This document shows, piece by piece, positions 51,901 through 64,000 of a stretch of 64,000 nucleotides of DNA. The notes beneath the pieces were generated by a model, which did no database searches, was not told the DNA's origin, and saw only the letters and a program-made list of their open reading frames with translations. The stretch comes from Metopolophium dirhodum (Eukaryota; Arthropoda; Insecta; Hemiptera; Aphididae): contig NC_083567.1 of NCBI RefSeq assembly GCF_019925205.1, positions 8,742,001-8,806,000 of the forward strand. The letters run 5' to 3'. The position numbers and the translations under genes are program-made. The stretch's first letter is position 1. Each line of letters opens with the position of its first letter.

Positions 51901-54189
51901 CTAAAGAGCATTGATTGTACTAACTGTGACTACTAACGAAGGTTTCCAATTAACAATTAAAAGTTACACTTTGTAATTTGTCGGCCTTATTATGTAAATC
52001 AAAAACTAAAAGATATGAAGGTTTTCCAAGAAATTTTTTCTTTAATCAGTGATTTTGAGCTATATGAAGGCTTGACGTTTTTGAAATTTCTTAGACGGAC
52101 AAATATGAACATCAAGTTTAATCAAATATTATATATAATTTATTTATCATAGAGAAATATATATTTATAACATATACATATTTATAAATATATAATACTA
52201 CTTAGTAATTACATAAGTCTCAATTACATTCCATTTATAAATGTATGTAATTTACATTTCTCCTTTGCCATAGGTATTTATATATGTTTATATCGACTAA
52301 TGACTATTATTCATAACTTCATATAAGACATTAAATATATTTAAATTTTCCAATATACGTAGGTACTTTTAATTATTAATATTTAATAAGATAACTTTTT
52401 TGAAGTATTCTGCAGATGTTTCAAACAAATGTTGTTCAAATCGTATTGTGAATGACGTAAAACATTTACCGGTTCATCGATCAACCTTTTGTACGAGCTA
52501 ACATCTAAAGGTATTTTTTACTACCTACGATAGAGCAAATGATAGGTACATATCTTGGTACTAATTACAAGCTCCCACAACACGCACATATATTGATATA
52601 ATATACAATTCAAAATTGTTTCAAATAATTATTTTATTTAATAATTTAATTCTATAGATAATAATTAAATTAATTTAAAAACTGTAAGTAAAAATAATAA
52701 CAACTAAATTGCATTTGTTGCACTATTAGTCCCTGGAAATTTTATCAAATAAAGATTATGTATATAAAATATTAACCCTTTTAGTCCCAAATTAATTTTT
52801 TTCGAGAAAAAAATTTTTTTTTTGCTTTTTTCTTGAATAATACTTCTTGAATAAGAAATCGGTCGATTTTCATCCGTTTCTGATAATCTGGTACAGATAT
52901 CTTTGAATGTACATTACGATGTGCTTCGAGAACACAGAATACTCCCGATATGCACATTGTAATGTGCACTGAGTATAGACCTAAACTATATAGTTACATT
53001 AGAATGTGCATTGGGAATGAACTTATTTTATAAATTCGTTGCTAAATTATAAATATTATAGGGAGACATTTTATTTTATTGTGCATGGCTAAAATTATAA
53101 CGAATGCGATTCGGAATAAATGTAAAATAAATACTCGGCCGTCATTAAGCATGGCTATCAAGTCTTCTTCTAAAAAGAGAGCTTTTCTAGCCATTTTACT
53201 TTTATTTAAAAAGATTATGAGAATAAAATTAAAATAAACAAAACTATATTATGAAATATCAATAACCACTATATCACTATGCGTATCTACTATCTAATAG
53301 GAAATATTATCATTTTATCAGTTAAAGCCCCAGTGCACAATATTTTGATGTGCATACTTTTGGCGCGTTATAGACAAAATGTCTTTGTATCATATTGCTG
53401 GTATGTTTATTACCAAATACTCATTATCAAAATATAAATAACGTGAAAAAACTTGTATATTTATATAACTAATCATGGAAAGATAAATCCCAAAAATCTT
53501 ATAAATATTATCATATTTTATCACATTTCATAATTTTTTAAAGAGTATTAAAATAAATAGTTTTGTTAATAGATAATGGTTTGAAGCATTTATGATACCA
53601 TAAGATAGAAGTTGTACTATCAGAATCTACCATTATCACGGACATTTATTTGATACAGATAAAATAAATCGTACATCAATTTGATGTACTATATTGCAAT
53701 GTGCAAAGAGATCGAAAGAGAAATTTAAAATTATGGTGATATGTACTTTTATTAATGTTTTGTTTTGTTTATTGTACCTTAGTACCTACCTAGGTATAAT
53801 ATATATCACACCATACTTAAACAATTTAACTATAAGTGCAAGTGATGGATTTGAATGATTTGATACTTACATAACATTTAAAAATGTAAACGATAATCAA
53901 CATTTGTGTTGCATGTAATTAAATGGATGTCCACCTCCCCCAGACCATCTGGACCCTTTCTGCGCATATATTATCAAGCGTCATACATATACCATCTACA
54001 ATATATTGTATTTCCAATACTTATTCGAAATTCAAGTTTATACTAAGTATTATTATCATAGTATATAATATGTTTCAGTTTGTCTTTTTAAGCTCAATTT
54101 TCAACTTAAAATCTAAAAAGTTTATCTCTTGGTCCTATATAATATAACAATATATATACGCTCGAACAAAATCCATTTGACGATCTTCC
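48901..54189. other. AT-rich, no gene seen
   Basis: Apart from the repeat fragment near 49400 there is a block near 52780-53020 where related CATTACGATGTGC/CATTGTAATGTGC words recur (52912, 52955, 52998), probably a decayed repeat. The short frames at 50833 and 51682 are AT-rich and unsupported. Confidence 0.45.
49400..49480 (-). repeat. Fragment of the same interspersed repeat
   Basis: TATCTGTGTACACGATAAGT followed by AGTCGAAAAA is the near-complement of 37095-37140 (TCGACTACTTATCGTCTACA). A short remnant. Confidence 0.45.
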
Positions 54190-56760
54190 GAATTCTCAAT
54201 AATTGTTTACCACCACTACCTCCACCACCACCACCGCCACCACCACCACCGATGTCGAGTTCCTAACTTGTATCAGTACTCCGTAGAGTATTATTATCAT
54301 CGTCGTCGTCGTGCTTTAGCGTTACCTACCTATATATAATCTATGTGTATATACAAATTCGAAAATAATAAGGCACGGTCGAACGGGAAAACACTATATA
54401 CAATAAAGTTTGTTCGCCGACAGGTGTGTGTCCCTTCTAAAGTTAAAGATTTTATTTCATTACACCGCTTAGCGCTTATTATGTTTGTATGTACCTACGC
54501 CGCGGGTATATAATATATGGTGGATTGCAGCTGTCAGTACATGCCTCCGAACACCTATATATTAATTCTACTATATACGGTATACGGTTCAACGCCTTTA
54601 GTAATCAAAAGTTTCCCTATACTGTACAGCTAAAACCAATTCTACCCCTAACGTTTTAAAAACCCATTGCTTTCGAGTCTTGATTATTTTGTCAAGAGGG
54701 TTGTGAATCATTATAGCTGCTGTTTTCCCAGACCTTTTTCCAAAGCATACTCGAAAAGTCTCAATCGTCATTTGTTTTCAACTGTTGGGGTTTTTTTTTT
54801 TAAACATAATATATAGAAATTAAAAAAAAAATGGTTCACTATGACACTTGTGGTATTCTTCTCCCGTCCGCACGCGCAAGGGAAGGGTTGGTGGAGATTT
54901 AACGGCTTCGCGTATATCGGGCGAGCTTGTTGTAACGAGGGGTGGTTTTTAAATCCCTTCGTTTTTTATTCAACACCGTGTGTTGAAATTAATTCCGCAT
55001 TTAATGATTTCGAAAAACTATTTCACCAAATGTTTTTGGAAAACCTTGTCCATCATACGCAATAAATAAAAATTATTTTTCCATTCGTTATAATCGTCAA
55101 ATATAACACTGTATAAACGATTTTTTTAAACAAAATATGTATACCTACATTTTTAAGTTCATAGCGTCACTGTGTAACCTACCTAGATATGTTTATGTAA
55201 TGTTATAATGTATTTATAATTATACATATTGAAAACATATAGTTACCAAAAATACATTATTTTGTGCCAATATTTAAATACAATTGAAAATCAAGTCAAA
55301 TAATTTAGATGGATCTTGACACTATATTTTGGTCTACATTCTACATGCAGTCTACAGGCATTGCAGTTATTATACGGTATGTCGGTATTGTATTGTATTG
55401 GTAAATATTATTATATCGTATTATTTCGTAAAAGTTGTGATATTATGTTATAGCTAAGTCTTTGAACTATATAGATATCATTCATGTTAAAAAAGGCTGC
55501 TAAATAATTGAACTTAGCTTTGAAACGGGCCGATGGATTAGCTCAAATTAGCACGGTTTTTCAATGGTACAACTTTGGCTCTTGTCAATATACTCAAATA
55601 TAGGTTAGTGGATACTCGCTTTTTTTTACTTAGCTTCGTGCCACTATACCGTCGCGCTGTATATATTAAATGTATATCGTATTCTTTATTCATCGATGTG
55701 TACAAATGTGTACGCACACTGCAAGTTGCATTAGTTGCAACAATATTATAATACCTATACATGTTTATTATGTTGTATAAATTCCAGGGGTGGTTGGTGA
55801 AAACGAGCACTAGACCGTATGCTGCACGCGGTAAAGCTGTATGGGAGAAGTATAGACGAAGACACTTATATATATATATATAGTAGACGAAGATGTTACG
55901 ATGACTTCATAATATTATATTATGTATAACCGACGTGTACGTGTTTTATAGTCGGCACAAAAGTGTATATTATAGCTATATAGGTGTATGTGTGTGTGTG
56001 TTACTCAGTGTGTATATATATATATATTCTATACTATAATATACATATATATATATTGTTATTATCGTTATATATATACGCCGTGCGAGCAAGCAGGCGT
56101 ATTGTTTTTTCTCCACCGTTTATTATTATGGCATTGTTCTACATATATATTATTTGCGTGTAGGTATATAATATGTATAGTATATATGTTTGTATACATT
56201 ATGCGTGGGCGGAAGCTTCGACGACGACGACGACGACGACTATAATATAACACTATATACAGTAATAATAATAATAATAGTAATAATACAATGCGACGGC
56301 GAGAAGGGAAAAATCTTTTCTTTTTTTTTTTTTTTTTTGTTATTCATCCGAAGGGATTTACACAAGTTTTATAGCTGTTAAACGTCGGCGCGTAAAAATT
56401 ATTGTTTTCTCTGGTGGCGACGGCGGGTGTCGCCGCGAGACGAGCGCGACGGAGCGGCCGGTGGCGAAGGTTACCGGCGTCGGTGGTGGCGAGGTGCTGG
56501 GGGTGGAAGAGGAGGTCCCGGAGGCGTGGACTCTGTTCAATTTGAAGCGCATTATTCATACACGCACCACACAAACAGACGGACCTCGATCGTTTTCTGC
56601 GCAAAATTACCGCACGTACCAAAAAATATATGTACTTAAAATAAAAAAAAAAATAAATATTTTTGGGCATCTGCAGTATTGGTGTTTTTTTAGTCGAAAT
56701 TATATCGTTATATTGTACGCATTCGTCGTCCCGAACCGTCATCGACCCAACATACGATTC
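54190..56760. other. Low-complexity and GC-rich patches
   Basis: Contains a CCA/CCG-rich tract (about 54209-54252), TCGTCGTCGTCG (about 54298), (AT)n and (GACGAC)n runs (about 56217-56240), a poly-T run (about 56319-56338) and a CpG-rich patch at 56400-56540. Translations are Gly/Arg or Tyr runs without homology I can recognise. The CpG patch may be a promoter of an unseen gene. Confidence 0.35.
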
Positions 56761-56957
56761 AACCAGGTAACTAGAGTGATAATTAATTAATAAGAATAAT
56801 AATACCTATTATAGTGGCTAATACGTGGATTTATGTGCTCTGATCACGTTTTCGTCTCATTCATTTGTTAACCGCGACGCCTTATAAATTATTATTATGC
56901 GTATATATTATTATATAGTCGGAACATCTTATGCCTTGTTACGAGTTACGGCAGAAC

Positions 56958-57346
56958 TACTGAGTTCTCAACCTTTTTTATAACGCGTACCTCCTGCACA
57001 GTTTTAACATCTTCATGTACCTACCACTTGACCAAATAAGTAATAACGTTTTTTTTTATTTTTGCTTATCAAAAATGAATACGTTATTTTACATGTATGG
57101 AAATGTATTTTATTAGGAACTCAAAATTATCATAACATAAGCATTTAATGCATAAAAATAAAACTAATTATATGCAATTGTTATTTAAATTATTATTATT
57201 ATCAAATAAACCAAATAATATTTATTGCGATAATGATCCATTCTATTGTTTTTTTATAAAGGGAATTTTTCTTAGCGTACCATTAGCTAGAGCTTTCCAC
57301 GTACCACTAGTGGTACGCATACCACATATTGTGAAACGCTGCCTTA
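56958..57346. repeat. Possible hAT-like MITE
   Basis: The left CTGAGTTCTCAACCTTTTTT plus ACGCGTACC, and the right read on the minus strand, CAGCGTTTCACAATATGTGG plus GCGTACC, resemble the CAGNGGTTCTCAACC ends of hAT elements. No 8-bp target duplication was found, so the call is weak. Confidence 0.3.
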
Positions 57347-60300
57347 CGGGATACTTGCCCCATGCCTGAAATCAAACTTACTTTGATTTCTTCTACAAAC
57401 TTGTTCAAGCCGTCTTGTAAAATATACTGTTTAAAAGTATACAAGTACAGATAGGTACAGATAATATTATTCTTAAAAGTATTTAAAATACGTTTTTAAA
57501 TGCTCAGTAAATACAGTGATACTTCCAATTTTTTATAAAATATATTTTAAATTAAAATGGAAAATATATTAACTAAAATAATAAGTATGTATTAAAAACT
57601 TAATATTTGTTTTTAAGTACAAATAATTTGAGAAAGGATTTAAAATACTTTGTCCAAGTACTTTTTTAAAAGTGTTTAAAATACGTATTTGGGCACTTAC
57701 TTAAAAAGTATTTAAACTCTTTTACTCTTTTGCTACTATTACTCAAGTACTTTACAAGACTGGGGTCAGGTATACAACAATGATTTGGTTTTTATCACTA
57801 CTTTTTTTAGAATTAATTTTTTGCTGGTATGGCATTGCTTTTATAGATCACTTTTGACATTTCCCTTTATCTAAATAATTTTGGCAAAACGTTGACCAAT
57901 TTTTGGCAAATTATAGTATTTTGAACATTCATAGTTGATCTATCAGTTGAATTTTGTGTACAATTTGAAATATTTATTTTTAATACCAGAAAATTTAACA
58001 CAGGCTCGGTAACGTGTTTGTTCTAACTATATATAGATCAAATACCGTTCCTCTACATTTTATTTAGAACATTTAATACCTAGTGAAATTGATTTTTTCA
58101 CGTGATATAGTGGAACAACCATAAAATTATTAAAGATTTGATTTCATATATTATTTTCTTGTGAATGTTCTTTAATTAGTTTGAAATTGGGGTACCTGTC
58201 TGACATGTTCATAAACCTACATTTCAACTTTTGAGTAATATATATATATATGTCCCGAGTCCAGTGTCCACACTCCACAATATTTTAATATTTCAATATT
58301 CTCCTATAAATACTTTTTTCAGCTTAAATGTTTTAAACTTTTAATGTATGTTGTTATGGTTTTATTTTTAGAATTGTAGGTACCTGTTATATATTTTAAT
58401 ATAATAGGTATGTGATAGGTTGGGTTGAGATTTTGAAAGCATTTAATTATGTATGTACATCACTTTTATGATAACTTTTTAAAAACGTCTTTTATAATAC
58501 AGACAAGTGCACTATATAGTAAACCTAGTTCAGATTATAATTATTTATAAATTGTAATTATTATATTGTCTTTAAATTTTGATAGTTTAATGGCCCAAAA
58601 TATACAAACAATTGAAATATGCAGTGCTTATGATTTTATATTATAATATATTATATTCATAAGTAATTTTAATTTCAATTCAATTCACAATTATTTCAAT
58701 AGCCATGAATACAAACAAATGTATAATTGTACAGGTTCAATTAGACGACCCATTTTTAGGTTAAGTTTGTATAATTATTATGCATTAAATTATAATTCAT
58801 AAATCATAAATATTTTTTTGACTAGGTTTACCACGGAAAAAGATAATTTGTTGATCAGTGTTATAGACCCTTAATGTATTAAGACCCAATAAGTTTGTAT
58901 TTCATTAAACATTAATTAGCATAAAAATATGGACAATTTGTAAATCATAATATAATGTGTTGACTTGGTAATATATAATAGATTACATTAAAAGACCTAT
59001 ACATAGTTCAAATGTTTCAAAAGTTATTGATTAGTAATCAAAAAATCAGTTTTTTATGTGTTTCTCAATTATCACTCCCAAGAAAAAAAAACCGCAGATT
59101 CAAAATAATAATGTATTTTTTTTAAATCTTATTTAAGCCCTCGAAAACTGTGGTCATTGGTCTGTTACTGTGAGGGAAGTTATGGTTAGTTTTTGACACG
59201 TGTGTGTGTGTGTGTGTGGCAAGGGTTTATCACTAAGAACCCGGGCGGTCACCCATCTGGCAACTAGTGGCACCGGCTGGTGCTTACTCTCAGATCAAGT
59301 TTCGTGACTGATTGCAACCACCGTGTTACGCCAAGCTACATTATAATGCATTGTATTATTACAAAATATGTGAAAGATTATATGATTGAATCAAAGTTGT
59401 AAGTTAGCTATATTAATTTTAAAATCCAGGTGTCAAAATAGTAAAAAATTCATCCTCTTTCATATCCGCCAGTCGTCACAACTGTCTATAAATTAAGGTG
59501 GCTGATAATACGTATAACATTAATACTTCCTATATTATTAAATCTCTAGAAAAATAATCAAATATAGTTTGATATTCCAAACAATCATTTGCTGGTTAAA
59601 AATAATTAAACTCTGATTTTATTATACTATATTATAATATTGTAAAATGCATTTACATAATATTCAGTAAGTTAATGTATAATATTTTGTAATATTTAGA
59701 TTACTCAACTTGACTACTATAGGATCGTCAATAGCAAATAATAAAATGAAAATACAACTTTTGTGAACCCTGTTTTTCTGCGTCCCTCTGCTGACAATAC
59801 AATGTGTCATAAACTATATAATAGTAATATACATATGTACATATACATATATATTAAACATATATCATGTGTGTAGTACTCGTTTAGAAATATTTGTTAA
59901 AAGTCCGTCATGTCGTCAAGTCCGAGTTCATAGAGATTATGGTAATTTTTCGACTAAAATCCCGCGGCAATAAACTTTCCGTGTTGCCTCATACTATATA
60001 AAGTGCTATTTTTAATACCTCTTGCAGCAGACAATATGATAATATTGTTATTATCTGCTCGGGTAACTTAAATTATTCAAAATTCCGTTAGCCTACACCG
60101 ATCATCAATATTAATAAATATTTTTTTTTTTTTACCCTCGCGATATTCGCAAAATGACGTCATTAATCTCTGCCGACTTCTAACTCCCGTTGAGGGACAT
60201 CCGTCCAATTTATGTAAATTATACAGCCGGTGCATTTTTGAAACCACGCCACCACGTCCCCACCAGATGATGAGAAAAGGGAAAAATGTTTTTCTCACTA

Positions 60301-60742
60301 TTGTAATGAAGGTGTCTGGTTAAAAAACAGAACGTGGAAATATCGTCTTAATTTATTCCTAAGAGATTTTTATTTTTTTTTGTTCATTTTTTCAGTTTAC
60401 ATTTTTCACGCACTAAAGCACTCAGATAATACGATTTTTCTTTTATATTGAGATATTGAAATTAAAATACATCAACAGACGCATATTTCCTCGCTAATGC
60501 ACATTTTGTTTTATGAAAACACAAAGATCGTATACAGTAGTCCTTAAGTCCCATTATATAGCTATATGCTTAAAAAAAAACATCCTTTTGTATTGCATTG
60601 TTTAAAATAATTACAAGAAAATGTATGAAAATACAGTTTTAATAATAACAAAAATATACCATATTTAACAATTCGAATAATCACATAAATTCAAAATTAT
60701 TTGATTCGCTAAGTATTGTATCTAACTCATTGTGCATAATTA
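57347..60742. other. AT-rich, only the 5S-like segment recognised
   Basis: Long AT-rich DNA. A minus frame at 60077-60298 is slightly GC-richer but has no homology I recognise and no clear splice sites. Confidence 0.4.
59215..59342 (-). repeat. 5S-rRNA-like segment (possible SINE3-type or LINE tail)
   Basis: On the minus strand AGATGGGTGACCGCCCGGGT, preceded by GGTGCCACTAGTTGCC and CACGAAACTTGATCTGAGAG, parallels the 3' half of 5S rRNA (GTTAGTACTTGGATGGGTGACCGCCTGGGAA). The 5' half does not fit 5S well, and a (CA)n tract follows directly (59193-59217 as TG on plus). It is probably a 5S-derived retroelement or pseudogene, not a working 5S gene. Confidence 0.45.
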
Positions 60743-60746
60743 TTAA

Positions 60747-61401
60747 GAGGACGTCACACCCGCATGTGTATTGTCTCCGCTTTACACGTACGACATAGAC
60801 AATCGCGTTTACGCAATCTTAGTAGAACTCGCTCAATTTTGGTTCTAGAGTAAAAGTACCTATTACAAAATTGAATTGTGACAATATTTCCGAGGGAAAA
60901 ATGGAGCGTTTTTTACATTATTTATAATATAACGTTCATTGTATCGTTTAGAAATTGCGAAAATGTCAACATTTTTAAATGACCCTTACTGATCAAAATT
61001 AAATTTTTTTTTTTAAAAAACCACCGTCTTGCCCTCAAAAATATTGTCATAGGTGTTTTTATTCTAACACCTAAATTGAGTGAGTTTTACTCAGGGGCAT
61101 CTTCAGGTCAATTCCATGGGAGGGGCGAAAACATTTTAGTCTTAAATACCGCATTGCTAAACAAAAACTTAACATGTATATATGCTTATATAATTTATTT
61201 TATAATCTATTTGTTTGATGTTTGTGTCAACGATCTGTACAATGAGTGTACAAACAATTAACTGAATTTATAAAATGTATTTATCTATTGACAAAAACAG
61301 TACATCCTCTCGACTTATGGAGGGACGTCTCTGGTTCTATTCAGACTGCTTACGTGTGTAATTGTGTAAGACGGAGACAACACATGGGGTGTGACGTCCT
61401 C
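60747..61401. mobile_element. TTAA-family fold-back element, 655 bp
   Basis: The left end GAGGACGTCACACCCGCATG, preceded by TTAA, pairs with the right end CATGGGGTGTGACGTCCTC, followed by GTAA (a decayed TTAA). GTAAGACGGAGACAACACAT is shared with the other copies. The interior of about 550 bp is not shared with the 429-bp copy and has no intact frame. Confidence 0.75.
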
Positions 61402-63782
61402 GTAAGCGTAATATTTTAAATCACTCTGTTCGATATATAGCTTTTAAAATGTATATGATGTAAAGTAATAATAAGTTCATTATTACTCATTGAAGTATAT
61501 TTCAGACTTCAGTACTTATATAAATGTGTAAAAATATATAACAAATGAATGCATTATATTCATAATATTCTCACTGCAGGAATTTATATAATATCATTAA
61601 TTATGAATGTAGTAGTATTAACAGAATATGTAGGTAATAGTATTTAATATAATCAATGATAATATTCTTGAATATAATTTATTAATTTCTGCAAAAAAAA
61701 ATATTATTAAAATAGACTCTGCTGGTGCATATTATATATTTATATTGCATGGTTTAGTTTTCGTATTATGAATTTAAAATGGATGATAAATACCAAATAA
61801 AAAAAAAGAATTTATAATATTTGACTGCAAATATATCTACTAAAATAATATTTTATAAATTATTGCAGTGGTTTCAATACATTTCACTAAGAAATAAATT
61901 TAACAAAATTAAGCTTAAGTTAATTTTTTTTTCTTTATCTCAAAATTTTTCTCTCGTATCTCCACCATGAATATATACATAATGTTATTAATCAATAATA
62001 ATTAAAAAAAAAAGATATATAAATTGATCACCCCATAAGTATTACCTATAGATTATAAATAGTTCTACAATCACAGATGGAGAATAGCAATTATTCTATA
62101 TTTTATTTTATTTTTGAAAAATTATGATCAAATTATATTCAGTTAAAATATAACTTGATATATTATTTAAAAATTACGACTGAAAAGTGAACTCAGTAAT
62201 GTATAAATATTATTATTATTATTATTATTATTATTTTTTATTGATCATTGAGCCCGGCAACTATGGCCATTAGCTATTTGTTTGTAGGGGAGGATACTGT
62301 TGGTTAGGATGGGGGATGGCGGCACTTGTTCTCCGGACACTGTGACTTATCCGAAGAAAAATGCCTCTCGTGAACTGAGGCTTGAACCAGCGCCGGTGTG
62401 CGTCACAACCGACGCCTTAGTCCGCTCGGCCACTCCGTCCCTCAAATATTATTATTGTAATCATTTAAAAATATATATTACATTTGAAGGTTTTGGGTTT
62501 ACAGACTATGTTTTGGCTACATTTTATACTTTATCTAAAATACGAAATATCTAGTTATCTATAATAATTATTATATGATATCAGTATAGCCTGCGCCGAG
62601 GTATATATGAGCAATGAAAATCAGGCTCCAAGTTCCAACCCGGTCTACCTGGTCCTTTATTTATGTTTTAATTTTTAACATTTTTGTATAATATAAACTA
62701 GTGTTTTCAAAATCCGTTTGTATGAAAAAAAAAAAGAAAAAATGTCGGTTAGACTTAAATAATTATTTTTATGCGCATTTCCATTCGTGTTATATGTACC
62801 TGTATAAAAATATACTATTATGGAATGATTCATTAATTTCTATTCCAATTTTTGTCCATCTGAAAGGGAAAAAAATAATATTAATTTATGTTGTTTTTTT
62901 AATGGAAAAAGTTTCCTCTCTGCTACCTCGTTTTGTCAGCGTCATTTTTTTAATTTGTGAAAAAGACGTTTAACATTACATTACTACCTATATTTATTAT
63001 TTATGAAAAAAAGGGATTTGTTTCGTTTTGGTTATAGTTGCCAGTGGTTAGTGTAGGGTTAACATTTGACGTGATATATGTTTGTTTATATTTTTTTAAT
63101 TGCTTAAAGTTTAGAAAGTATATTTTTAATAAATGAAACACGATATTACGAATTTATATCATTATTTTTAAGTTGTTGAAATGCACTGATTTATGTATGC
63201 TATATTTTAAAAACACTATTATATTATGCATACAAAATGATAATTTTTCTGTTGCAACAACTTAATATAATCGCTTAGTATAAACAATTATTATATGCAT
63301 GTTTCAGAAAAAATCAATATTGAAAAATATTCAAATATATTCAATAAAATATTATTAAGACTTAAAAGTAAGAGATAGGTAGTATGAATATATTTAAAAT
63401 TTAAATGTATTCATTAATTTTTATAAAAACTCCTTATAGTACCTATTATGAATAGATACTTTTTAATCATTTGCAATACAACCTCAACAATTAAACTGAT
63501 ATTGTATACTTAATATATTTATGTATACATTTATATGAAATATGAAAAACATTCATAATTGATACTCATTTAAAAGAAATATTATAATTGTTGATAACCG
63601 TAATAATTGTATAACAATATATACCCACGGGTATTTCAAGTTAATAAAAATTATAATATTTAATTTATTTCATTGTATTCACGGCATTTTAAATCGGAGA
63701 CGCTTTATTGTCACAAACTCTAATGTAACATTGTAACGAAATTGATTGAATTTTAGTTAAAAGTTTTCTTTTGTCTGGATTT
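61402..63782. other. AT-rich, only SINE copy 2 recognised
   Basis: Simple ATT repeats border the SINE. A plus frame at 62701-62973 is Lys- and Phe-rich without recognisable motifs and is not called. Confidence 0.45.
62218..62443 (-). mobile_element. tRNA-Ser-derived SINE, copy 2
   Basis: Same family as the element at 4103, with the same A box TGGCCGAGCGG, a B box GGTTCAAGCC and the shared CCGGAGAACAAGTGCCGCCA segment. The body is shorter (226 bp) and the tail is AAT-rich instead of pure A. A 13-bp target duplication AAATATTATTATT flanks it (62205-62217 and 62444-62456), though the left copy merges with a local ATT microsatellite. Confidence 0.85.
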
Positions 63783-63925
63783 TCAACAGTAAATTAATCC
63801 AGTTGTGTCGTATAGAATTCGTTGCGAACATACAGTTGGTAAACTATTAATTTGAATATCTGCACCATATCGCAATAATGTCTTCGGATGAACATAATAT
63901 AATAATATAATACATTTTACTCTGA
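63783..63925 (-). pseudogene. Possible ankyrin-like terminal exon or fragment
   Basis: At the window edge a minus-strand frame contains TLLRYGADIQINSLP, which looks like one ankyrin-repeat helix pair, and ends at a TGA (63783-63785). An acceptor-like TTCAG precedes the frame near 63925, and an AATAAA lies downstream at about 63703. The rest of any gene would be outside the window. It could be a last exon, a decayed duplicate or chance. Confidence 0.25.
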
Positions 63926-64000
63926 ACGTTCAATGGGGTTGTCGCGGTGAGTATAGAATATTCCAAGTTTGTCAAGTAGGTACTTGTTACGCTTAATGTA

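Noticed and set aside
56344..56742. 132-codon open frame, minus strand, overlapping others in both strands
   Set aside because: Spans a CpG-rich patch and a poly-A/T stretch (Phe/Tyr runs). No conserved motif or convincing splice site. Treated as possible promoter sequence.
60077..60298. 73-codon minus frame (MHRLYNLHKLDGCPSTG)
   Set aside because: Somewhat GC-richer than its surroundings but with no homology I recognise, ending in a poly-A run. No splice partners found.
1..64000. CRISPR array, phage or bacterial system
   Set aside because: No regularly spaced direct repeats, no operons, and every confident gene has spliceosomal introns. The window is eukaryotic.

Overview
The window looks like nuclear DNA from an insect, most likely an aphid or close relative. 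It is AT-rich, its genes have spliced introns with GT..AG borders, GTACCTA-type words recur, and it is packed with short inverted-repeat elements. The species call is inference; the gene calls are direct. The gene core lies at 23.2-44.7 kb. About 23 kb on its left and 19 kb on its right hold almost no recognisable coding sequence.

Gene core, left to right. (1) GAR1, minus strand, four exons (23258-25967): the H/ACA snoRNP subunit with glycine/arginine-rich ends. (2) A complete DNA transposon (26287-29381) with 29-bp inverted repeats (28/29 matches), a TA target duplication and an intact two-exon transposase. Its catalytic spacing is DD82E, as in the Sailor group of the IS630-Tc1-mariner assemblage. 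(3) A 53BP1-like gene, plus strand (29836-40866): 15 exons that all join in frame to 874 codons, with a Tudor region, a UDR-like basic motif and a C-terminal BRCT pair. (4) IDH3A, minus strand, six exons (42885-44712): the mitochondrial NAD-dependent isocitrate dehydrogenase alpha subunit. GAR1 and the 53BP1 gene are head to head, and the transposon sits in the short space between them. The 53BP1 gene and IDH3A converge. These are housekeeping genes with unrelated jobs (ribosome/snoRNP biogenesis, DNA break signalling, TCA cycle); they do not form a pathway.

The rest is repeats. A TTAA-flanked fold-back family with GAGGACG termini occurs at least six times, including one near-perfect hairpin of about 430 bp and one copy of about 2.6 kb with nested insertions inside 53BP1 intron 11. 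Also present are two tRNA-Ser-derived SINEs with target duplications, a 5S-rRNA-like segment, a pogo-like MITE, several hAT-like MITEs (one nested in the Sailor-like element), and two neighbouring G-rich mini-elements with 11- and 15-bp target duplications. GC-richer islands with simple repeats lie near 15.4-16.5, 46.9-48.9 and 54.2-56.7 kb. They could be promoters or 5' exons of genes not otherwise visible; one 38-codon orphan exon candidate lies at 15445-15558. No CRISPR array, bacterial operon or canonical functional tRNA/rRNA gene was found.
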